Below are positions 1-5,810 of a stretch of DNA of 12,143 nt, in pieces (within the stretch, counting starts at the first letter, position 1; each line of letters begins with the position of its first letter). The stretch lies in assembly GCA_012965445.1 (NCBI GenBank), contig DTSJ01000191.1, forward strand, positions 1 to 12,143, in the 5' to 3' direction. The position numbers and the translations under genes are program-made. The notes below the pieces were generated by a model. The model saw only the letters and a list, made by a program, of their open reading frames with translations. It was not told the DNA's origin and made no database searches. Source of the stretch: Candidatus Hydrogenedentota bacterium (GTDB taxonomy: Bacteria > Hydrogenedentota > Hydrogenedentia > Hydrogenedentiales > GCA-2746185).

Positions 1-120
1 CTTGGTCGACCCCAAATCTTCGTGCAGCAATATCCCGGCCTGGACGGAAAATGGCAAATCTCGACAGGAAGCACCGGTGCGCCGCATTTCGCAGCGAACC
101 CGCCAGGCCATTGTAAGTGA
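1..120 (+). CDS. 3' tail of a PD40/TolB-type beta-propeller protein (partial)
   Basis: The frame is open from the left edge and ends at TGA (118-120), giving 39 residues. The segment around IFVQQYPGLDGKWQISTG resembles the blade consensus of PD40/TolB-like propellers that follow bacterial Ser/Thr kinase domains, where 'eIYVrpFPgpggkWqvStgGG.ePrWs' is typical. In the family this is followed by 'dGkELfY' and usually more blade sequence. Here the reading frame departs after PHFA and stops within nine residues, so the protein may be truncated at its C-terminus. The stop codon directly abuts the 3' end of the minus-strand tRNA-Leu. Only the tail is visible, so kinase identity is inference. Confidence 0.5.
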   Translation, partial: LGRPQIFVQQYPGLDGKWQISTGSTGAPHFAANPPGHCK

Positions 121-204
121 TGCCGGAGGGGGGACTTGAACCCCCACGATGTTGCCATCGCTGGATTTTGAATCCAGTGCGTCTACCAATTCCGCCACTC
201 CGGC
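121..204 (-). tRNA. tRNA-Leu (anticodon CAA)
   Basis: The minus strand folds into a full class II tRNA. It has a 7-bp acceptor (GCCGGAG/CTCCGGC) and an anticodon stem CTGGA/TCCAG with loop TTCAAAA, which places CAA as anticodon (decodes UUG). The long variable arm CGATG-GCAA-CATCG is typical of tRNA-Leu, and the T arm is GGGGG-TTCAAGT-CCCCC. The discriminator is A at 121. The 3' CCA is not encoded (the next bases read TCA), so it must be added by CCA-adding enzyme. A private promoter lies just upstream and the terminator of the preceding gene isolates it from read-through. Confidence 0.97.
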
Positions 205-215
205 AGGAAAGCAGA

Positions 216-245
216 AGTATATCGAAGTATTGTGATCTTATGCAA
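216..245 (-). promoter_or_regulatory. Sigma-70-type promoter for tRNA-Leu
   Basis: On the minus strand, TTGCAT (245-240) and TATACT (221-216) are separated by 18 nt, close to the TTGACA/TATAAT consensus. The expected start site (about 209) is a few bases upstream of the mature tRNA 5' end at 204, so the precursor would have a very short leader. The box match is seen directly; activity is inferred. Confidence 0.6.
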
Positions 246-257
246 TGAACAAGCATC

Positions 258-299
258 CAAAAACAAAAAAAGGACTGGCACCGTTCCAAATGCCAGTCC
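258..299 (-). terminator. Rho-independent terminator of the secreted-protein gene
   Basis: A perfect 9-bp stem (GGACTGGCA at 272-280 pairs with TGCCAGTCC at 291-299) with a 10-nt loop is followed, in the minus direction, by a T-rich run (seven T, G, five T; 271-259). It begins 18 nt after the stop codon of the minus-strand gene at 317-1015 and separates that gene from tRNA-Leu. Confidence 0.9.
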
Positions 300-316
300 A
301 TAAAAACGATCAAATA

Positions 317-1015
317 CTAATTTCGACGTCCGCCTCCGCCGCCACGCTGACGACGCTGCGTCTCGGTTTTCCACGTCTCAATCTGTTCCGCGCTCAAAAG
401 GCTCGCGATAGACATGTCCAGCATGCCCTTCAGCTCCTCAGAAGCCGTACGCAGGCTCTGAAAATCCTGCGCTGCAATTGCTTCTGCGCGGGCTTTGTTC
501 GACTCAACAACATACCCCGCAATCAGCTCCAAAGCCTTGGTTTGCTTTTCCGGCTCCAGCTTGAAGCCAAGAACCGTAACCACCAGACGGTCCCATTCGC
601 GATTAAACGACCCCAAAGAAGTTGCGGCCGTTTCCGACTCCTTCTCGCTCAAAAACTTCATCAGGTTCTCTTTCAGAATTCCAGACTCAGTCTCATTGAT
701 CTCCTGCATCTCCTGAAACATGCCGGGACCCCGCTGCCCGCCGGAAAACAGTTCCTGAACCTGTTCTGCTTGAGATTCACGGCTTGCCTTGTAGGCCTCG
801 ACTACCTTTGCGATTTTTTCCGTGTCCAGTTTAAATCCGCGGCTGACCTCGGTAGCCTGGGCCTTCCAAGCTTCATCCAGTTTCTCCTGGGAAATCTGAA
901 TCCCCCCGCCTCGCTGTGCCATTGCGTCCACACTGACCAAACAGGCCACCGCAAACATCGCGGACCAAGCCGTCCATCCGCCCTTTCTAACTATTCCTGC
1001 CGATTCTACTCTCAT
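317..1015 (-). CDS. Secreted, internally duplicated Spy/LTXXQ-like helical protein
   Basis: No specific gene is recognised. The product is 232 residues. It starts with a Sec signal peptide: basic n-region, hydrophobic core about residues 15-29, and an AMA|Q signal peptidase I site near 33/34. The mature part is nearly all charged helix and contains two related units. W50...GFKLDTEK (60-67) and W141...GFKLEPEK (150-157) are clearly similar, and each unit ends in a helix with a Trp (141 and 215). The last part (LLSAEQIETW) resembles the LTxxQ motif of Spy/CpxP-type periplasmic proteins, which suggests a periplasmic chaperone or stress-sensor role; that is inference. The C-terminus is a basic Gly/Arg tail (QRRQRGGGGGRRN). 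Two adjacent ATGs (1018 and 1015) follow AGGAG (1027-1023); the second has the better 7-nt spacing and is used here. The gene is monocistronic, flanked by terminators on both sides. Confidence 0.8.
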   Translation of the reverse strand: MRVESAGIVRKGGWTAWSAMFAVACLVSVDAMAQRGGGIQISQEKLDEAWKAQATEVSRGFKLDTEKIAKVVEAYKASRESQAEQVQELFSGGQRGPGMFQEMQEINETESGILKENLMKFLSEKESETAATSLGSFNREWDRLVVTVLGFKLEPEKQTKALELIAGYVVESNKARAEAIAAQDFQSLRTASEELKGMLDMSIASLLSAEQIETWKTETQRRQRGGGGGRRN

Positions 1016-1136
1016 CATTCTTCTCCTGAAAATTGAAACTGCGTTGAAATTGAAAGCCATACTATAGTCTAAACAGCCCTGCACACGCTTTTATTACCTA
1101 GTGTTCCTCATCGATGTGTCGGTTACATCGTGTCTC

Positions 1137-1186
1137 AAATAAAAAATACGGCCTAAGTGTTCGTATAGAAACACTTAGGCCGTATT
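1137..1186 (-). terminator. Strong Rho-independent terminator of valS
   Basis: A perfect 17-bp stem (1145-1161 with 1170-1186, beginning AATACGGCC) with an 8-nt loop is followed in the minus direction by TTTTTTATTTG. It starts 24 nt after the valS stop. No T-run follows the stem on the plus strand, so it acts for valS only. Confidence 0.95.
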
Positions 1187-1209
1187 CAGTCATCTCTTTC
1201 ACCGCAGTT

Positions 1210-3825
1210 TCAACTGTTTTGATTCTCAGTTTCCTTCATTTCAACCTCAACCCCAATTTCCGACGCAGCCTCATCCGGCAGCAAATCAACCGTCTCAATC
1301 CGAAGCATCTCCATCAGATCACCCAAGGCAGGGGCTAAAGAATCGATAAATGCCTGTGTATGAGTAACTTGCAGCGACTCGACCGGAGCCTTCACGCTCA
1401 TCTGTGCATTTGCTTTAGCCTTACGGACCGCATCAACCACCTCCATCGTCGCGGCCCACGTCCCCGAATCACTCGGCTCCGGAATCGAAGCAAACTCCGA
1501 AAGTGTCGGCCATGGACTCCGATGCACCGAATCATGCATGTCCGCATCACCGCTGTACGCCCAGTGCCAGACCTCATCAGTAATAAACGGCACGAAGGGC
1601 GCCAGCATCCGAACCAGCGCACGATGTATCAACCGCAGACTCGATGCGGCAGACAAGCGTTCCACGCTCAACTCCTCGTCATACGTCCTGGGTTTTGCCA
1701 GCTCAATATAGTTGTCGCAGAACATCGCCCAGAAGAAATCCTCAGTCCGTTGAAGTGCCTGCGAATAATCAAAGTCGTCGAAAGCTGCCGTCGCACGCTC
1801 AATCAAGGGACGCAGCTGGGCAATGGCCACCCGATCCGTTTCCACAGTCACTTTCTCAGGCCCGAGCAGCGCTGGATCAATGTCCCCAAAGCGATCAATC
1901 ACGAATTTGCTGGCATTGAACATCTTCATGCACAAGCGCTTCCCAACCTTGAACACCTGTTCATCATGCGCTGTATCCACACCCAATCGCGCACGCCCAG
2001 CCCAATAGCGCACCGAATCGGCACCAAACTCATCCAGCATAGGCTCTGGAGTCACCACATTGCCTTGACTCTTGGACATCTTCTTCCGGTCTGGATCAAG
2101 TATCCATCCACTCAGCGTTATATTCGTCCACGGCACTTCTTTGTCATGGAGGTAAGCCTTAACGATGGTATAGAACGCCCATGTCCGGATAATATCGTGT
2201 CCCTGCGGGCGCATATCCGCCGGATACAACTTTGCATGGCGCTCCTCATCCAAAAACCAATGCGAAGATATCTGAGGCGACAGCGAGCTTGTCGCCCACG
2301 TATCAAATATATCCGGATCACCAGAAAATCCGTTCGGCTGGTTCCGCTGCTCCTCTGTATAGCCCTCAGGAACCTCTCCCAACGGATCAACCGGCAACTG
2401 TTCGACACTTGGTAAAGCCCGCTGGTCATATTGAGTTTCACCATGCTCATCGATTTTGTACCAGACCGGAATCGGAACCCCGAAAAATCGCTGGCGACTC
2501 AGACACCAGTCCTGATTCAGCCCCTCGACCCAGTGCTCGTAGCGTTTGTACATATACTCGGGATGCCACTTGATTTTCTGACCCTGTTCAATAAGCGCCT
2601 GCTTCTTGTCCATCAACTTCGTATACCACTGACGCGCAGGAATCAGCTCGAGCGGACGGTCACCCTTCTCGAAAAACTTCACAGAATGCGTGATATCCTC
2701 CTGAGGACGCGCGATTACATTGCCCGCAGCCTCGGCTTCCTCGACAATGATCCGTCGTGCGGGTTTCACATACTTCCCGGAAAGCTTTTCGTAGACTGCA
2801 TTCGCTTTGTCAGCATCGACGCTCTCCCAGCCTTCATCACCGAACGTAATATGAATCAAATGCCCCTCACGATTCAGAATCTGACGCGTAGGCAGTTTAT
2901 ACTCTGTCCACCACTCCACGTCTGTCTGATCACCGAAGGTACAAATCATGACCACACCCGTACCCTTCTCAGGATCGGCCTTTACATCAGCAATAATCCT
3001 CACTTTCACACCAAAAAGTGGTGTAACGGCCTCTTGCCCCACGTATTCCTTATACCGTTCGTCATCCGGATGCACAGCCACTGCCACACAAGCCGGCAGT
3101 AATTCTGGGCGCGTCGTAGCAATCACTAGTTTCGTATCCGAGCCATCCACGCCAAAGTTTAAGTATTGATATGCACTAGGGAGTTCCTTGTCCTTCAACT
3201 CCGCCTGCGCGATAGCCGTCTGGAAATCCACATCCCACAGAACCGGACGTTCCGCCTGATATATCTCATCATCTTCGAGCAGCTTCAAAAAGCTGTATTG
3301 AGAAATCCGCCGCGAATGCTCGCCAATTGTCGTGTATTCCTGGTCCCAGTCATAACTCAGACCCAGTCGTGTCCAAAGCGCCTTAAACACTTCCTCATCA
3401 TCCACCACCACGTCATCGCACAACTCAACGAAATTCTTGCGGCTGATGGGTTCGGGCGGTGTCTTCGCCTTACCTGTGAGGCGGACGCCTTTGAAATCGG
3501 GATCGTAGGGGACGTCCGTCGAACACTTCACATTCATCAGATTCTGAACACGACGTTCTGTGGGAAGTCCGTTATCGTCCCATCCAATCGGAAAAAAGAT
3601 GTTCTTTCCACGCATTCGCTGATAACGAACGATGAAATCCTGATGAGAATAACTGAACAAATGACCCAAGTGCAGCGAACCACTAACCGTCGGGGGAGGG
3701 GTATCCACGACAAACGTCTCCTCACGCGGTCGATTGGGATCCCATGCGTAAATCCCGGATTTCCCCCACGCATTCTTCCAGGACGCTTCCACGGCATGAG
3801 GCTTATATTTCTTTGGTAAATCCAT
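1210..3825 (-). CDS. valS: Valine--tRNA ligase (ValRS, type 2-like)
   Basis: This cytoplasmic class I aminoacyl-tRNA synthetase charges tRNA-Val with valine using ATP. The 871-residue product carries the HIGH-type motif HLGH at 52-55 and KMSKS at 582-586. The CP1 editing domain, which hydrolyses mischarged Thr-tRNA, lies between them with ATTRPE at 236-241. The conserved segment WCLSRQRFFGVPIPVWY is at 440-456. The segment after HLGH reads WDDNGLPTERRVQN (82-95), the form found in archaeal-like type 2 ValRS, whereas E. coli has a GTDHAG-type sequence. The protein ends soon after the anticodon-binding domain, and the C-terminal coiled-coil arm of E. coli ValRS (951 aa) is absent. The start ATG (3825) has AGGA five bases upstream. 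I saw no T-box element in the leader. Confidence 0.97.
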   Translation of the reverse strand: MDLPKKYKPHAVEASWKNAWGKSGIYAWDPNRPREETFVVDTPPPTVSGSLHLGHLFSYSHQDFIVRYQRMRGKNIFFPIGWDDNGLPTERRVQNLMNVKCSTDVPYDPDFKGVRLTGKAKTPPEPISRKNFVELCDDVVVDDEEVFKALWTRLGLSYDWDQEYTTIGEHSRRISQYSFLKLLEDDEIYQAERPVLWDVDFQTAIAQAELKDKELPSAYQYLNFGVDGSDTKLVIATTRPELLPACVAVAVHPDDERYKEYVGQEAVTPLFGVKVRIIADVKADPEKGTGVVMICTFGDQTDVEWWTEYKLPTRQILNREGHLIHITFGDEGWESVDADKANAVYEKLSGKYVKPARRIIVEEAEAAGNVIARPQEDITHSVKFFEKGDRPLELIPARQWYTKLMDKKQALIEQGQKIKWHPEYMYKRYEHWVEGLNQDWCLSRQRFFGVPIPVWYKIDEHGETQYDQRALPSVEQLPVDPLGEVPEGYTEEQRNQPNGFSGDPDIFDTWATSSLSPQISSHWFLDEERHAKLYPADMRPQGHDIIRTWAFYTIVKAYLHDKEVPWTNITLSGWILDPDRKKMSKSQGNVVTPEPMLDEFGADSVRYWAGRARLGVDTAHDEQVFKVGKRLCMKMFNASKFVIDRFGDIDPALLGPEKVTVETDRVAIAQLRPLIERATAAFDDFDYSQALQRTEDFFWAMFCDNYIELAKPRTYDEELSVERLSAASSLRLIHRALVRMLAPFVPFITDEVWHWAYSGDADMHDSVHRSPWPTLSEFASIPEPSDSGTWAATMEVVDAVRKAKANAQMSVKAPVESLQVTHTQAFIDSLAPALGDLMEMLRIETVDLLPDEAASEIGVEVEMKETENQNS

Positions 3826-3897
3826 TGGTATCCTGCTCTGTTGCTAAAAAAAGGTTGGAAACACTGTCCGAACGGACAAAGAGGTGTAATTTCGTCA

Positions 3898-3927
3898 AGT
3901 ATATCAAAAGAATAGTAGTCGGTTGAA
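3898..3927 (-). promoter_or_regulatory. valS: Candidate valS promoter
   Basis: On the minus strand, TTCAAC (3927-3922) and TATACT (3903-3898) lie 18 nt apart, which would give a leader of about 65 nt. The -10 box is good and the -35 box weak. An alternative TTGACC further upstream (near 3979) pairs with only a poor -10. The leader contains a small GTCCG/CGGAC hairpin and a T7 run, but the two are 13-14 nt apart, so it does not look like an attenuator. The rest of 3826-4114 holds no convincing ORF, only the promoters of the two divergent genes. Confidence 0.35.
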
Positions 3928-4053
3928 CACTGGACTTGAACTTTCACGAAACATCCATAAAATAGCTGTGTAGAGCGGTCAACACTTCCTAGATTCCACA
4001 AATCTCGGAAAATACGACTTCCAAGAAGCACTAACATATTATTCGAAAAAGAC

Positions 4054-4082
4054 TTGCAAGCCGAACCACGACCTCTTATAAT
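4054..4082 (+). promoter_or_regulatory. Strong sigma-70-type promoter for the HU/IHF-like gene
   Basis: TTGCAA (4054-4059), a 17-nt spacer and a perfect TATAAT (4077-4082) are present. Transcription would start near 4089, about 75-80 nt before the HU/IHF coding region. This is the best promoter match in the window and fits an abundant nucleoid protein. Confidence 0.8.
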
Positions 4083-4168
4083 ACAAGCATTATTTTCGTA
4101 TCTATATACATCATTTGGACTTATCCAGATCGCAACTTCGTAAGACTATGAGGGACACCGCTGTGACA

Positions 4169-4477
4169 ATGACAAAACGAGAACTTGTGATCAACGTGTC
4201 GAACAAGCTCGGCGTTACGCAGAGCGAAGTCGCAAAGGTGATCAAAACGACGTTCGAAACCATTTCCGAAGCACTCGCTGACGGTAAGCGCTGGGAACTA
4301 AGGGACTTCGGAGTGTTTGAAGTCAAAACACGCGCATCCCGCATCGGTCGCAATCCGCGCACCGGCGATCAGGTTCCCGTTCCGGCGAGACGCGTCGTAA
4401 CATTCAAGCCCGGCAAGAAAATGAAAGAGGTCGTTTCCACAAAGCCAGTCGATGGCGAAACCAAACCAGCAGATTGA
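4169..4477 (+). CDS. HU/IHF-family nucleoid DNA-binding protein
   Basis: This small dimeric histone-like protein bends DNA and organises the nucleoid. With the start used here it has 102 residues and begins MTKRELV, the usual family start. The two N-terminal helices are followed by WELRDFGVFEV (42-52). The DNA-binding arm has GRNPRTG at 60-66, and VVTFKPGK follows at 76-83. VVTFKPGKKMK looks somewhat more IHF-like than HU-like, so I leave the symbol open. About 15 extra polar residues trail the usual C-terminus. The start is ambiguous: GAGGGA (4150-4155) lies 7 nt before GTG 4163 but 13 nt before ATG 4169, so translation may begin at 4163 and add two residues. An upstream ATG (4148) and TTG (4115) in the same frame add sequence not typical of the family. 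The gene is monocistronic, with its own promoter and terminator. Confidence 0.92.
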   Translation: MTKRELVINVSNKLGVTQSEVAKVIKTTFETISEALADGKRWELRDFGVFEVKTRASRIGRNPRTGDQVPVPARRVVTFKPGKKMKEVVSTKPVDGETKPAD

Positions 4478-4528
4478 TCGCATCATACCCCTAAATTACG
4501 AAATCATATCATTCACAACCCATCAGTC

Positions 4529-4567
4529 AATCCTCTTCGTTTTGCCGAATCATGAAGAGGATTTTTT
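4529..4567 (+). terminator. Rho-independent terminator of the HU/IHF-like gene
   Basis: A 10-bp stem (AATCCTCTTC 4529-4538 with GAAGAGGATT 4554-4563) with a 15-nt loop is followed by a run of T through 4567. The loop can form an inner TTCG/CGAA hairpin that competes with the base of the stem. The element lies 52 nt beyond the stop codon and separates the gene from tsaB. Confidence 0.85.
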
Positions 4568-4611
4568 AGTAGACCATTGAAGCAGGGCCCGAACCGGAAT
4601 GCCATAAACCC

Positions 4612-5316
4612 ATGCTTATTCTAGCCGCAGATACATCAACACCCTACCTGTCAATTGCACTGTGCAGAGACACAGCAGTCGTTGCAGAAATCTCGATACT
4701 CGCAGATCGAAAACACTCCGAAAAACTACTCCTGTACGTTGACCAGTTACTTCGCGAAACCGAAACCGCTCTCTCTGACATCGATCTGCTCGCCATCGCT
4801 CACGGACCGGGCTCGTTTACCGGTATACGGGTCGGCGTATCGGCATGGAAAGGCCTTGCCGCTGGCGCGGACCTCCCCATAGTCGGTATATCTACGCTTG
4901 ATGCCCTCGCCCGACGCGCCGAAGCATCTGAACGCACGTTATGTACACTGCTTGACGCAAAAATGAACGAAGTATATGGAGCCGTCTATCGTTACGAGCG
5001 TACGGAACGTCGAGTTCTCCTCGACCATACCGTAGCCCCGGTCGAAGCGATACTAGAGCACTGTTCAGAGGACACCCTCTTTCTCGGCGACGGCGCGACG
5101 CTTTACAGCGAACAAATCCGAACCGTGTTTCCCGATGCACAAATACTCCATAACGCATACGACTATCCCGGAGCCTCGGCTGTCGCCTTCGAAGCACTCA
5201 CCCTCATTGAATCTGGCGTACGGTCAGCCAATACCAACGTAACCCCCGTCTACCTTCGGAAATCGCAGGCAGAGGTCAATCGCGACGAACAACAAAATCC
5301 GCTTTCAACACTATGA
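4612..5316 (+). CDS. tsaB: tRNA threonylcarbamoyladenosine biosynthesis protein TsaB
   Basis: TsaB is the inactive ASKHA-fold partner that binds TsaD (with TsaE) in making t6A37 in ANN-decoding tRNAs. The 234 residues match the usual family length. The N-terminal strand ILAADTSTPYLSIAL (3-17) and the hallmark HGPGSFTGIRVG (64-75) are intact, followed by STLDALA (94-100). The C-terminal PVYLRKSQAE is also typical. ATG 4612 has no good Shine-Dalgarno sequence within normal spacing and no obvious promoter after the HU/IHF terminator. The gene overlaps rimI by ATGA, the common tsaB-rimI arrangement; tsaD is not in this window. Confidence 0.95.
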   Translation: MLILAADTSTPYLSIALCRDTAVVAEISILADRKHSEKLLLYVDQLLRETETALSDIDLLAIAHGPGSFTGIRVGVSAWKGLAAGADLPIVGISTLDALARRAEASERTLCTLLDAKMNEVYGAVYRYERTERRVLLDHTVAPVEAILEHCSEDTLFLGDGATLYSEQIRTVFPDAQILHNAYDYPGASAVAFEALTLIESGVRSANTNVTPVYLRKSQAEVNRDEQQNPLSTL

Positions 5317-5810
5317 CCACGACCTCCACGAATAAACTGCGATACGAAAAACTCACCGAAGACCTAATACCCGTATTGCAGCTCATCGAAGACGAAGCTT
5401 ATCCAGAACCGTGGACAACCGGAATGTTTCGCGACGAAACGCGCAACAAAAACTCGTTCTTCTATGTCGCCTACATTAGAGACATATTGATCGGCTACTC
5501 TGGGTTCTGGTTGCTCCTCGACGATGCCCACATTACCAGCGTCACTGTTGAATCGGACCACCGTGGCTGTGGTTACGGCCGCGAACAGTTGTCTCACCTC
5601 ATTGAGCTAGCGCGTACCCACGAAGCCCTGACGATCACACTCGAAGTTCGCGAATCGAATCTCCCTGCACGCACCATGTACCTAGATTTCGGATTCAAGG
5701 ATATTGGATTTCGTAAAGGCTACTACGCGAAATCCGGAGAAGACGCTATCGTCATGCAGCTCTCGCTATTGCAAGAGAACGACAGCTCAAGGTGTAGTCC
5801 GCATGAGTGA
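5313..5810 (+). CDS. rimI: Ribosomal protein S18-alanine N-acetyltransferase RimI
   Basis: This GNAT-fold enzyme acetylates the N-terminal Ala of ribosomal protein S18 using acetyl-CoA. In the 165 residues, the substrate-side motif EAYPEPW is at 28-34. The acetyl-CoA pyrophosphate loop RGCGYG is at 84-89. LEVRESN is at 110-116, with E111 at the position of Salmonella RimI catalytic E103, and TMYLDFGF at 121-128, with Y123 at the position of catalytic Y115. The terminal segment RKGYYAKSGEDAIVMQL (134-150) is the characteristic RimI end. The gene is translationally coupled to tsaB (4-nt overlap) and itself overlaps the next gene by 8 nt. About 15 residues extend beyond the usual end. Confidence 0.93.
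   Translation: MTTTSTNKLRYEKLTEDLIPVLQLIEDEAYPEPWTTGMFRDETRNKNSFFYVAYIRDILIGYSGFWLLLDDAHITSVTVESDHRGCGYGREQLSHLIELARTHEALTITLEVRESNLPARTMYLDFGFKDIGFRKGYYAKSGEDAIVMQLSLLQENDSSRCSPHE

Noticed and set aside
245..1036. Plus-strand open frame of 263 codons opposite the secreted-protein gene
   Set aside because: It spans the terminator hairpin and is antisense to a gene with a clear ribosome-binding site and signal peptide.
1360..2415. Long plus-strand open frame of 351 codons opposite valS
   Set aside because: It lies wholly antisense to an intact valS and its composition (His, Arg, Pro, Ile rich) is that of a shadow frame; no motifs seen.
3841..3890. Possible T-box or attenuator in the valS leader
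   Set aside because: There is a GTCCG/CGGAC hairpin and a T7 run on the minus strand, but they are 13-14 nt apart, and no T-box sequence or specifier stem was found.
5704..5802. 33-codon N-terminal extension of the GH116 ORF
   Set aside because: It lies entirely within rimI in another frame, and the family start fits ATG 5803, where translational coupling with the rimI stop is possible.
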